Source: Varibaculum vaginae
Lineage (GTDB): Bacteria > Actinomycetota > Actinomycetes > Actinomycetales > Actinomycetaceae
DNA: 64,000 nucleotides
Direction: 5' to 3'
Assembly: GCF_900604285.1 (NCBI RefSeq)
Contig: NZ_UWNY01000002.1
Location: 221,818 to 285,817 of the forward strand
Positions 9,374 through 18,370 of the stretch are shown here, piece by piece (positions within the stretch are counted from its first letter, which is position 1; the number at the start of each line of letters is the position of its first letter). The position numbers were made by a program, and so were the translations under genes. The notes beneath the pieces were generated by a model. That model saw nothing but the letters and a program-made list of their open reading frames with translations, made no database searches and was not told where the DNA came from.

Positions 9374-9553
9374 TCAAAATCGCCCTCCCGCTTGGGGGAG
9401 AGGCGTGCCAAATTGGGTGGTTTTGGTATCTGTGGAGGGTGATTTTGTCCCTGGAGGGTGATTTGGTCGTTGGAGGGTGAATTTGTATGGGGTTTTATTA
9501 AGTGAGGTGGTGAGGGGTGAGGTTTTCACCCTCCCGGTACAAAATCACCCTCC
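9374..9553. repeat. Array of GGAGGGTGATTTTGT repeats, three direct and three inverted copies
   Basis: Three direct copies of GGAGGGTGA(T/A)TT(T/G)GT start at 9434, 9453 and 9472 with an exact 19-bp period. Inverted copies lie on both sides: TCAAAATCGCCCTCC at 9374-9388, TTTTCACCCTCC at 9524-9535 and ACAAAATCACCCTCC at 9539-9553. The array is in the 460-bp gene-free gap between the amidohydrolase and the large pilin-like gene. The inverted copies could pair with the direct ones to form alternative hairpins in RNA, or the units could be protein-binding sites. It is not a CRISPR: units are too short and spacers only 4 bp. Confidence 0.7.
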
Positions 9554-9723
9554 CGCACTGATTCAGGGTGTGAGTGTTTCGAGAGCGAGTGTTGACGGGG
9601 TTAAGAGCGGTGAAACCTTGCAGCGAGAAGTTGTTATTTTTGGTGCCCAAACGGAATTGCTAAATGAAAAATAGCCCTGTATTTCTAAAGGTAGTGGGGA
9701 TATAGTAGGGTGGTGTATGAGAA

Positions 9724-9729
9724 TATAAT
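9724..9729 (+). promoter_or_regulatory. Candidate -10 box of the pilin-like gene
   Basis: A perfect TATAAT lies about 60 bp upstream of the ATG at 9790. No good -35 is visible at the usual distance (TATAGT-like sequence only), so an activator or the repeat array upstream may be needed. Confidence 0.4.
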
Positions 9730-9789
9730 TAATGTGGCTTAATCGCTGTTTTCGGGGGAATGGCTGCATTAACTCAGGGAGAGATAATC

Positions 9790-12700
9790 ATGAAAATGGG
9801 ATCCGCTCACGCAACGGGGCAAAATCGGAAACATCGTGCCCTAAAATTACTGCTTCCTATGTTGGCTTTTGCATTGCTACTAGGGTTCGGCCCACAGGCT
9901 GGGGTGAGCTATGCTCAGCCAGAGGGGAACGCAGACCTGGTAGTAAAGCAAACACAACCCGGTGATCCTGGTGTCGCGAACTCTAGTCCCGCGGGAAATG
10001 AGGGACAAAACGCTTCCGAGAACGGCACCGAGTCCTCCCCGGGCGGGTCCCAAGCTTCAGGTGGGGAAGCAACCCCAGAGCAGCCCGCAGAACCTAGCGA
10101 TCCCGCCACTCCGGAATCGCATAAGTTCGACCTGAAGTCTTACCTAAGCGACGCGAAGCTGTTCTACGGTGGTGCAGAACTTGAAAAGGATAAGGATCAG
10201 AAATATCAAATTCACCCGGATACCCCATACAAACTGAAACTAGCTTTCGCGGAAACCCCTAAAACTAATGCTGGCAGCGGAAATCAATTCCCCGAGGACG
10301 GCAAAACCGAGATGGTTATGCAACTCCCGCAAGAGATATTGGCTGCTTCCACCGATAAAGATGTGGATTTCGCTATCTATGCCGAAAAAGAACCCGTAAC
10401 TGGGAACAAATTTGGGGTAACAAAAGACAATAAAATTCATGTGAAGTTAGTGAAAAACGATAAACTAAATGCTTCTCAACAGGCAGAATTCTTTGTTACT
10501 TTGGATGTAAAGTTCGCCAAAGATGCCGAAAATATTGAGCTGAATAAAAATACCCATATGGATGTGCTGATCTCGAATAATCCGGATCTAGCTATAACTA
10601 AGAGTGCGCGGCATGATTTTGCTGCGGGGAAAGTGTTCTACACCCTCACGGTTACCTCTATTGACACTAACGAAAATGTGGTGATTTCTGACCAGATTGC
10701 GGGCGATAAAACCGTACTAACTCTGGATAAAAATCCCAAGAGCATTAAGGTTAAGTCCACTAATAAGAAAGCCCCCAAGCCGGGTGTACCAGTCTTTGGT
10801 AAAAATGGCTTCAAATTAACTATCCCCAAGATGACTCATGGGGAGCAGGTTACGGTCGAGTATGCTGCTTTTGTCGATTACAGCCAGGTTGATCCGGTAA
10901 CTGCAGGTACTAAAGAGCAAACCACCAATACGGCAAACGTGCTCTCTGATCAGCTGCCTACCCCCAAGAAAACCGAAAATAACCTAGAACACCAGCTTAA
11001 GATCGGAAGTATCGTCAAGAATGCTGGTGCGTATCAAGAAAAAGAAGGCAAACCTGGAGTCTACACCCAACAGTGGACAATAAAGGTTAATGAATACTTG
11101 AAGCTGAACGTGCAAGGCTACGTTGTCGAAGACTCCATCCCTGGTGATTATAAGGACATTATGAAGTACTCGGGAGATGGCCTCACCCTGAAGATAAACA
11201 AGGGTGAAAAGGATACGGACGGTAAACCTGTGATAGAGGAAAAGAAAATCCCTTGGGAGCAGGTAGGAATCAACGACCTTAAAACCGATACTGCCTGGAA
11301 ATATAAGCTTCCGGATAACTTGAGTTACGAGATTAGTTACGAAACGACGGTGGATGTCAATGCAAAGATTTTGCCAAAGGCAGTTAGTAACCAAGCTTCT
11401 AGTACTAATCCGCAGCGCCCGAATGATCCAGAAAAAGTAACTGCCCCCACCAGCCCCTTGCGGCCTGCCCATGTTTTCAAAGTAGCGAAGAAGGCAATTA
11501 GTGCCAACAAAAAGGAAGTTGAGTGGCAGATTGCGGTAACAGTAGTGCCGCAAGGATATAAATCTTTGAAATTAACCGACAACCTGCCGACCGCCAAGAG
11601 TAACAATAAAACTTTCCAGGACAAGCTGAAGCTTGAAGAACTCACCAAAAATATTAAGGTTGCAGGCTTACTTAAAGGCGAAAGCTGGAAGTTCGCGAAA
11701 GACGAGACCAACCCTGACGGCAGATTCACCATTGAGTTCTTTAAAAATAAAGAACAGACAGAAAAGGGACTTCAGAAGAACACTGATGTAGACGAAGGTG
11801 GTAACCCTAAAGAACGCGAGGTTACGGTCACTTTCTTTACCACTAATAACCGAGATTGGGTGGAAGCCTATGAAGCAGGGGATAACAGTCTGTATCGCCA
11901 TGTAAATATGGTCAAGGCTGAGGCAGACGGTGAGGAGCTTACTACCTCGGCTGAAGCCACCCCGACTTTAGAGAATATCGACAAGACCTTCAATGAAATT
12001 ACCTATAAAGAAATCGATGGGGTTGATTATCCGCTTTTCCACTATCGGCTACGCCTGGAAGGCCTCGCCAAATGTAACCAGGGTTCTCCCAATACCGAAG
12101 ATCCATTGTGTAAAGCAGAAACTCTGAAGATCTTTGATGAGTTTGATGCTAGGAAACTGAAACTATCCACTGACCCAAAGCCGGCGATTGAAGGAACAGA
12201 TAAGCTGCGGGCACAGGAAGAAAATGGCAAGATTGATTTCTTAATCAAAAAATCTGATTTGCCAAAGCAGGGTAAGGGTAAGTATCAGTCGGTTTACTAT
12301 CTGGAATACTCGCTGATTCCCGCCAATCGAGCGGCATTGAATGAGATAAATAAAGATCCCAACGGTTTGAAAGTAAAGAACAAAGCCACTTGGGGACCGA
12401 TCACTACCCAAGATGTGGCAGCCGACTATGTGTACGAGCCGCTTACTAAGGAGCTTGCTGAAAAGCCGGTAAGTAGCAATCATTATGAAGCAAAATTCAA
12501 AGTCGCTATCAACCCTGGGGCGCTAGATATTGCTAACGGATCCCCGACTGCTAACTTCAAAGACCAGATGACAAATCTGCGCTTGCAGCCGGAAACCTTA
12601 GAAATGACCCCGAAAGACTTTAACTATCATCCGGTCTATAAAGACGGAGTGCTCACTATGGCAGTTCCTAATAAGCAGAAAGTGGTGGTCACCTACACTG

Positions 12701-13356
12701 CCAAAGTGATTGGTAAAGACCTGGTTAACTACGGTAACGAGGTCGAGGTCGGTAAAGATCATGCTGCGGTTAACGGCTCCGTAGCCGTGCAGCTCTCCAG
12801 CCTGGGATTGGCTCCTAACCCAGGAATTACTATCCGTAAGCATGATTCACGTGACTTGACCACCAGATTGGAAGGTGCCGAGTTCGAGCTAAACCTGGTG
12901 GAGAACGGCAAAGCCCAACCGGTAGTCGGTAAGCTCAGCGCTGATCAGGTACAGGAGGAGCCCCTGCGGTTTACCACCGATGAAAATGGAGAGGTGACCA
13001 TAAAGGGTGACAAGAAGAAACTTGGCTGGACGCTACTGGTTAGTGACGACAAAAACCCCGAAAAACAGTACGAGTACCAGCTGAAAGAAGTGAAAGCCCC
13101 CCAGGGGTACCAGCTGTTAGAAGAACCGATAACTTTCAAAATCACCCGGCATCCCGAGGGAGAAACCCAACAATACGACGGTGCCACTATCTACGTGGCA
13201 AACGATCCAGAACCGGGAACCGATATTCCGGGTAATCCGGGTGAGGTGCATAAGCAGTTAGGAAAGACCGGTACGCAAGTTAGCGTAGTACTAGGAGCCA
13301 TGCTGGCATGTCTCGCCGGAGGATACCTAATCCTACGCCGCCGCGAACAGCGGTAG
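9790..13356 (+). CDS. Large multi-domain sortase-type surface protein, pilin-like
   Basis: This 1188-aa protein has a signal peptide (hydrophobic core at residues 18-34, likely cut after residue 42, SYA|QPEG), a Ser/Gly/Pro/Glu-rich linker (about 45-110), a long series of beta-sandwich segments of isopeptide-forming/DUF11 style (for example the repeated theme VISDQ / VVEDSIPGDY / LTDNLPT), and a C-terminal prealbumin-like domain with an E-box (YQLKEVKAPQGY). It ends with LGKTG, a hydrophobic stretch and RRREQR. The sorting motif lacks the canonical proline. Gene start: ATG 9790 with GGGAGA upstream; an in-frame ATG at 9760 lacks a site. Length and domain style fit a pilus tip or backbone adhesin. 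No sortase is encoded nearby. Confidence 0.8.
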   Translation: MKMGSAHATGQNRKHRALKLLLPMLAFALLLGFGPQAGVSYAQPEGNADLVVKQTQPGDPGVANSSPAGNEGQNASENGTESSPGGSQASGGEATPEQPAEPSDPATPESHKFDLKSYLSDAKLFYGGAELEKDKDQKYQIHPDTPYKLKLAFAETPKTNAGSGNQFPEDGKTEMVMQLPQEILAASTDKDVDFAIYAEKEPVTGNKFGVTKDNKIHVKLVKNDKLNASQQAEFFVTLDVKFAKDAENIELNKNTHMDVLISNNPDLAITKSARHDFAAGKVFYTLTVTSIDTNENVVISDQIAGDKTVLTLDKNPKSIKVKSTNKKAPKPGVPVFGKNGFKLTIPKMTHGEQVTVEYAAFVDYSQVDPVTAGTKEQTTNTANVLSDQLPTPKKTENNLEHQLKIGSIVKNAGAYQEKEGKPGVYTQQWTIKVNEYLKLNVQGYVVEDSIPGDYKDIMKYSGDGLTLKINKGEKDTDGKPVIEEKKIPWEQVGINDLKTDTAWKYKLPDNLSYEISYETTVDVNAKILPKAVSNQASSTNPQRPNDPEKVTAPTSPLRPAHVFKVAKKAISANKKEVEWQIAVTVVPQGYKSLKLTDNLPTAKSNNKTFQDKLKLEELTKNIKVAGLLKGESWKFAKDETNPDGRFTIEFFKNKEQTEKGLQKNTDVDEGGNPKEREVTVTFFTTNNRDWVEAYEAGDNSLYRHVNMVKAEADGEELTTSAEATPTLENIDKTFNEITYKEIDGVDYPLFHYRLRLEGLAKCNQGSPNTEDPLCKAETLKIFDEFDARKLKLSTDPKPAIEGTDKLRAQEENGKIDFLIKKSDLPKQGKGKYQSVYYLEYSLIPANRAALNEINKDPNGLKVKNKATWGPITTQDVAADYVYEPLTKELAEKPVSSNHYEAKFKVAINPGALDIANGSPTANFKDQMTNLRLQPETLEMTPKDFNYHPVYKDGVLTMAVPNKQKVVVTYTAKVIGKDLVNYGNEVEVGKDHAAVNGSVAVQLSSLGLAPNPGITIRKHDSRDLTTRLEGAEFELNLVENGKAQPVVGKLSADQVQEEPLRFTTDENGEVTIKGDKKKLGWTLLVSDDKNPEKQYEYQLKEVKAPQGYQLLEEPITFKITRHPEGETQQYDGATIYVANDPEPGTDIPGNPGEVHKQLGKTGTQVSVVLGAMLACLAGGYLILRRREQR

Positions 13357-13816
13357 CAGATTTTCCTCAGCAGGAGGCAGGCAGCGACACCAGGTCGGTA
13401 AAAGCGCTCGGGGAACCCCGGTGAGCCTTGCAAAAGTTAAGACAAGGGCAGAATTGGTATCTAGCTAAAGGCGAACGTATCCGATTCAAAAATTAATGGT
13501 TGCTAGCGTGTCCCCGTTCGCATCTTTTACCGCCCCGTGTCCCAATGGCGTGCTAACAGCTCCATCTGCGCAATTCGTGATCTGTTTACGCGGGTGACGT
13601 AGGTATGAACAGAAAACACGCGGGGGCTAAGTTTTATCCGAGCAGGCGCGGTGGGTATAAGAATTTGAAAATGTCGCTATATTTTCCGAATCCTGGGGCG
13701 GGAGGAAAAACCTAGCCCCTGTATGCAGAGCGGATGGCAGCGAGCGCTTTCATTGCCCCGAGGTCGTAGGATATGTCGAGATATCCCCGGTAGGGCGCGG
13801 ATTACAGGGAGCGTTT
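13357..13816. other. Convergent intergenic region of 460 bp without a gene
   Basis: No supportable open frame lies between the two convergent surface-protein genes. Small imperfect hairpins are present: 13406-13425 (GCTCGGGG paired with CCCC...GAGC), 13695-13719 (GGGGC...GCCCC around an A-run) and 13769-13786 (GGATAT/ATATCC). None is followed by a clear T-run, so terminator assignment is uncertain. Confidence 0.4.
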
Positions 13817-16459
13817 TCAGGCGTTTTGTAGTCGGCGGCGTACGAGCACCCCTCCGGTGCTTAGTGCTAAGACTCCCAGCGCCAAGGCGGCGCTAATTTC
13901 AGAGCCCGTAGGTGGCAGCGGGGGAGTCTTTCTCGATGGAGGTGGAGTATTTCCTCGCGGGGGAGGAGTCGTGCCAGGCGGGGTGGTACTGCTAGGCGGG
14001 GGAGTTGTTCCCGGGGAAGGAGTGGTATCAGAGGGAGGAACCGTGCATTTGTTAGTAATCAGGAAGCCTCCGGTAGCGTTTCCTTGGATTTCGGTGCGGT
14101 ATCCCTTGATTTCCACCTCGGAAACGGTGTATTCGGCCAGTTTCCCGTCAAGATACTTGGGCAGACCGGTAAATTTGCCTTCCCAAGAGTTAGTGGGATT
14201 TAGAGTTAGCTTTTTCCCGGTATCTTTACCGTTTGCCAGTAACTGCACCTCTATTTGAGTGACATCGGGGCAACTCTTATGGGGGTTAGACCATTTCTTG
14301 GCCACCGCTATCTCGGTGGCCAAATGGTTTTCCAAGGAGATGGAGTAAATCTTATTTTCCTGGTCTGTGGATTCGCCGGTTACCGCCAGCTGATAGCCCT
14401 CCAGCTGTTTACCGTTCTCGTCATGCTCCCTGAAGGTGAACGGCAGTTTCTCGCCGGTCTTGGCGTCAAGTAGGGTATCCGGATTGGGGAAGTCGTTAAT
14501 TGTTGCGGTCCAGTTATTTTCTTTGCTCAGTTCTACCTGGTCAACCTGGAACCCGCCGACTAGCACGTCTAGGGTTATCTTAGTAGGACGGCTTGCCAGG
14601 TCATCACCCTTCCAGGACTTCTTGATAATCAACTTCCATTTCTCGGGGTTACCGAAAAATATTTGACCGTTATTCGCGATTCCCCCACCACTAATACCGA
14701 CTTGAGTGGCGGCATTATCTTCAATAACTACTCGTGCTAGCTTCTCGGCGAGTTTCTTTGAGTCTTCACTGGGAACCGACTTGAAAGCTTTATTTTCAGT
14801 GATTTCCGTGTCGTAAGGAATCGGCTTGTTATCGGCGCCCTCTTTATAACGAGGCAGCTGATTAGGTAGATCCCAGTTAGAGTGAACGCCATAAATAGAA
14901 CCATCCTGATACCAGAGGCGCTGCCCGCCTCCTAGCATCCGGGGGCTAACGGAAACCGGTTGTCCTTCATGAGGTTCGCCAGCAAAATGCTTGGTGATAC
15001 TGGCAAAATCATCCCCGGCACCATTGAAACTTTCATATTTAGGGGTATCCTCGGCAGAATTTCCATAAAATGCTACCCCGTTAGTAATGTTTAGCGTGGT
15101 CTGCCCAGTGGGGCAGTTCCAGACCCCGCCGCCTTGTTTACTGATGGGGCGATTATTAGCGCCGATTAAAAACGCGTTTTTAACTGTGTTATTCCTGATC
15201 AGGGCATTATTGATGGTCAGTTTGGCGGCAGTGTCGTTGTAAATGGCGCCGCCGCCCCAAAACCCTTCGGATTTGTTTTCAGAGAAATAAGCGGCGTTAA
15301 TTGCGGCTTCCGCCTTACCGCCAAAAGCGATAGCACCCCCGGATTCTCCAGCAGTGTTACCGGTAAAGGAGCCGCCGTTGATGGTTATGCTGCCTCCATC
15401 GGTGTCGATAGCTCCGCCCCATCTAGTCGTCTGGTTGTTGCTAAAGTCGCCGCCGTTGATGGTGAGGGTGCCTCCATTGGCTTCGATAGCTCCGCCCCAA
15501 CCTTTAGCAACGTTGTTATTGACAGTACCTCCAGAAATTTCGGTTTCTGACGTGTCTAAATAGAGGGCTCCGCCATTACCCTTGTATTCCCGGCTAGCCT
15601 GGTTTTCATGCAGGTTTCCATTGCTCATCTTGAAGGATCCGTTCTCAAGGGCTAGCGCACCCCCACGTTCCGTGAAATTGTCATGAATATTTCCACCTGA
15701 GATGTTCACGTTAGTGTATGCGCCAAATAATGCGCCGCCGTAACCGTTACACCTGGAGTTCTGAACGCTGTTCTCAGAGATTTCGCCGTCCTTAATATTG
15801 AGGGTGGCGTGATTGTCTTTGCTGCCCCAAACTCCCAAGGCTCCACCTTCGAAAAAGCCTTGATTGCTTTTAATAGTGCCGCCACTGATTGTGGCCGTCC
15901 CGTTGTAGACGGTGATGGGAGCCAACTTTATATTTTTGAAGTCAACACATCGAGTATTGGGATCGTTGATGATCTTATCCTCTGGAGTGATGTTCTTAGA
16001 GAATTCGGCAGTGTCGCTCATGGTGAAGCTGCCGCCATCAACGAAAATGACCGGGCCGGCAGGGTCGGAATCGTGAATCGAACCTGCAGTAAAGTTTAAG
16101 TCTCCGTTCACCGTGAACTGTACTTTGGTGAAGGAGGGGCCGGCCAGGTTTAGTTTCCCGCCCGGTTTAACTTCCACTGCCGGGGTATTAGTGCCGGTAA
16201 CTGTGCCCGAGCCCTTCAGAGTGAGCTCTGCGCCCTCCGGAACTACCAACGGTTTTGACTGCTCGCTTAAGGTGAGGGCACCGGTCATCGTCAGATTGTG
16301 CTGCCCGGGAGTGAGCTCGCTGGTTTTGCTGATCAGGTCGTCCCAGTCGGTTACGCCTTCGGCGGCTGCCGGACTGGTTGACCCTAGCGCCACGATTAAC
16401 GCGAGGATGGCGAGAGCAGCTAGGAATTGAAAAATGGAGGGAGCCTTTTTTCTTAGCAT
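13817..16459 (-). CDS. Beta-helix surface adhesin with Cna-B domains and LPPTG anchor
   Basis: The 880-aa protein has a signal peptide (cut near residue 33, AAA|EG). A right-handed parallel beta-helix region of about 500 residues follows, made of repeats of the type GG(T/S)xxxNxG with frequent NNxAxxxGGAI turns. Two Cna-B-like domains come next (starts near LIIKKSWKGDD and IAVAKKWSNP), then a Pro/Thr-rich wall-spanning region, and at residue 848 the canonical LPPTG with a hydrophobic tail and RRRLQNA. Beta-helix proteins of this kind are usually adhesins or polymorphic outer proteins; Cna-B domains act as stalks. No catalytic motif was recognised. Start ATG 16459 (leader MLRKKAP) has only a weak ribosome site. 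Confidence 0.85.
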   Translation of the reverse strand: MLRKKAPSIFQFLAALAILALIVALGSTSPAAAEGVTDWDDLISKTSELTPGQHNLTMTGALTLSEQSKPLVVPEGAELTLKGSGTVTGTNTPAVEVKPGGKLNLAGPSFTKVQFTVNGDLNFTAGSIHDSDPAGPVIFVDGGSFTMSDTAEFSKNITPEDKIINDPNTRCVDFKNIKLAPITVYNGTATISGGTIKSNQGFFEGGALGVWGSKDNHATLNIKDGEISENSVQNSRCNGYGGALFGAYTNVNISGGNIHDNFTERGGALALENGSFKMSNGNLHENQASREYKGNGGALYLDTSETEISGGTVNNNVAKGWGGAIEANGGTLTINGGDFSNNQTTRWGGAIDTDGGSITINGGSFTGNTAGESGGAIAFGGKAEAAINAAYFSENKSEGFWGGGAIYNDTAAKLTINNALIRNNTVKNAFLIGANNRPISKQGGGVWNCPTGQTTLNITNGVAFYGNSAEDTPKYESFNGAGDDFASITKHFAGEPHEGQPVSVSPRMLGGGQRLWYQDGSIYGVHSNWDLPNQLPRYKEGADNKPIPYDTEITENKAFKSVPSEDSKKLAEKLARVVIEDNAATQVGISGGGIANNGQIFFGNPEKWKLIIKKSWKGDDLASRPTKITLDVLVGGFQVDQVELSKENNWTATINDFPNPDTLLDAKTGEKLPFTFREHDENGKQLEGYQLAVTGESTDQENKIYSISLENHLATEIAVAKKWSNPHKSCPDVTQIEVQLLANGKDTGKKLTLNPTNSWEGKFTGLPKYLDGKLAEYTVSEVEIKGYRTEIQGNATGGFLITNKCTVPPSDTTPSPGTTPPPSSTTPPGTTPPPRGNTPPPSRKTPPLPPTGSEISAALALGVLALSTGGVLVRRRLQNA

Positions 16460-16720
16460 ATTTTCATTTTAGGTTATGGTCTAGAGTTTGGTGATGGATA
16501 CAGGGGTGTATATATTCACAGTCGAAGCCGTCTTCGCAGGCGGAAAAATATTATGGTTGCATTAAAAGTGCTTAGCTGAAAGAGTGTTTATTAACAGTTA
16601 AGGATTCAAGCAGGCAGCTTTTTCGGAAACCGTTACTTACGGTACAAGTCAGAATTGCCTGGTAGCTGGGATCTGTAAATTAGGTGGTTGATTAACTCGA
16701 CATCGAGGGAAGGAAATTAG

Positions 16721-18025
16721 TTGAACTCTGTAATCGTTAAGGTGATGCCACGCAAGTTCGGGGGTATCCTCGTAACCTTGCTGGCGCTAACGCTTACTGC
16801 CATGGGGATCGTCGCTGCTGGTCCTACTGCTAGCGCTGCCGATGGGGAGACTAACACTTTTATTGGTTTGCGTTGGCGTACCTATGCTGATACGCCGGGA
16901 GAAGCCTGCAATCCAGAGCAGAGGGGAAAGCCAGCGGGAAAGATTGCTTTCTACCTCACCTTCGAAGGGAAAAGCCAGAAAACTGGGAAAACCGAGAATT
17001 TTAAGTCCAAATACTTTATTAAGAAGATCAACTACTGCGAAGAGATGAAGATCCCGCTTGGAAAAGAGATGAAAAATATCCGAGGAACCGACACCTACAC
17101 GGATATTTCAGAACCCAAGCAGGTTCACTGGTATGTAGATGGCGAGGCTTTCCCGGCAAGAGCTAATGGTCCTGCAACCCTAAAGAAAGAAGGGGACATC
17201 TACTGGATTTCGCTCGTCCAACAGGCAAACCAGGATGTAAATAATACCAAGCTCACCGGGATGATCGCTCCTTGGCACGAAGGCAAACTCCAGGTAGCGG
17301 CCAGCTACGATGTGCAAGAGCAGGGCAAGGCGCGTAAGCATTACGACTCCGAAAACACGAGCGTGCCCCATTTTGAGGGAGTGTTTGATTTTGAGGCTGG
17401 GAAGAAATTCTCAATGCTGACCCTGCCTGACCGGGAAGGAGAGAAAGTTCTCCAGTGGCTAACTCCCGCTACCGGCAGGTTTGAAATCTGGAATGAGTAT
17501 GTGGGCAAGGACAAGGAATTCTTCTTGAAAGCACAGTTCCTGGATCCAGAGGTGGCGGCTGCGCCCTACTATAAGTTAAATGTCACCGGCAATGATCTTG
17601 ATGGCTGGGAGATTGAGCTGGTATCCAAGCTGCAGAAAAAGGAATACCAGGCTAAGAAAGCTGTCCCCTTTAAGATAGAGCGCCGCGCGAACGCCAAACT
17701 GGCGAAGGGCACGGAGCAGATCGTGCAGCAAGGAGTCATGGGGGCGGAAGTGACCCCCACGCTTAGGTACTTCTACCTCGCTGACAATGGTGCTGAACAG
17801 CTTGTTAAAGATGAAGCTAACGGAGACACCGTAAAGACCGCGCCTAAAACTCAGATCGTGGAATATGGAACCGCAGAAAAACCTGCAGTAAGACCGAATA
17901 AAACCGAGAAAACCGCACCTCGTTTGGAAGAGACCGGTGTAAACAGCTGGTCAGTCTTGGCGGCAAGTATAACTTCGCTAGCCGCAGGAAGTGTCCTGCT
18001 GTTGGCACGCCGCCGTAACGGGTAA
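16721..18025 (+). CDS. Secreted wall-anchored protein of unknown function (LEETG tail)
   Basis: I do not recognise the ectodomain of this 434-aa protein. It has a signal peptide (hydrophobic core 14-33, likely cut near residue 39, ASA|A), about 350 residues of charged, mostly beta-predicted sequence with cysteines near the N-terminus (GEACNPEQ, NYCEEM), and a sorting-like tail: LEETG at residue 402, hydrophobic segment, ARRRNG. TTG at 16721 was chosen because GAGGGAAGGA ends 6 nt upstream; ATG 16745 is an alternative. It is divergent from the beta-helix adhesin and ends at a strong terminator, so it is probably monocistronic. The motif departs from LPxTG at position 2. Confidence 0.7.
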   Translation: MNSVIVKVMPRKFGGILVTLLALTLTAMGIVAAGPTASAADGETNTFIGLRWRTYADTPGEACNPEQRGKPAGKIAFYLTFEGKSQKTGKTENFKSKYFIKKINYCEEMKIPLGKEMKNIRGTDTYTDISEPKQVHWYVDGEAFPARANGPATLKKEGDIYWISLVQQANQDVNNTKLTGMIAPWHEGKLQVAASYDVQEQGKARKHYDSENTSVPHFEGVFDFEAGKKFSMLTLPDREGEKVLQWLTPATGRFEIWNEYVGKDKEFFLKAQFLDPEVAAAPYYKLNVTGNDLDGWEIELVSKLQKKEYQAKKAVPFKIERRANAKLAKGTEQIVQQGVMGAEVTPTLRYFYLADNGAEQLVKDEANGDTVKTAPKTQIVEYGTAEKPAVRPNKTEKTAPRLEETGVNSWSVLAASITSLAAGSVLLLARRRNG

Positions 18026-18083
18026 GACTAGCGTCGGCAGCGGCTAACCGGTGACAAGGTGACAATCTGCTAGTAAAAATATT

Positions 18084-18122
18084 TCTGCGGGAGGGCAAAA
18101 GCCCTCCCGCAGATTTTATTTT
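18084..18122 (+). terminator. Strong intrinsic terminator after the LEETG protein
   Basis: A perfect 13-bp stem (TCTGCGGGAGGGC at 18084-18096 with its complement at 18101-18113) closes on an AAAA loop and is followed by TTTTATTTT. This is the clearest rho-independent terminator in the window. Confidence 0.92.
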
Positions 18123-18172
18123 CGCTCGGCAACCGGCGCTGTTAATCGGATCTGTACACACCGAGGTGTCTG

Positions 18173-18186
18173 GTGCGCTAGCGCAC
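18173..18186. promoter_or_regulatory. Perfect 14-bp palindrome upstream of the Ig-like/MoxR operon
   Basis: GTGCGCTAGCGCAC reads identically on both strands. It lies in the 257-bp non-coding stretch between the terminator and the first gene of the MoxR operon, so a dimeric regulator's operator is possible. No regulator gene is adjacent. Confidence 0.3.
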
Positions 18187-18370
18187 TATAGGTAGTGGAA
18201 AGTCTGAAAATGATACTTGCAGGACAGAAATAGATTAAAAGCGGCGGAGAAGTCCTGAAATTTAGTAAACTCAGGAATTGGTAAATATATGCAGGTAAAT
18301 TCCCCTCCTGCGCGGAAATATTTCTCCGGGTTGGCGGCGGAAGATTAAAAGATAAAAAGAGGATTTCGCT

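Noticed and set aside
9434-9486. Possible CRISPR-like array of GGAGGGTGA units
   Set aside because: Units are only 15 bp with 4-bp spacers, inverted copies are present, and there are no cas genes.
10984-11553. Antisense frame of 189 codons within the pilin-like gene
   Set aside because: No start signal and a biased composition typical of shadow frames.
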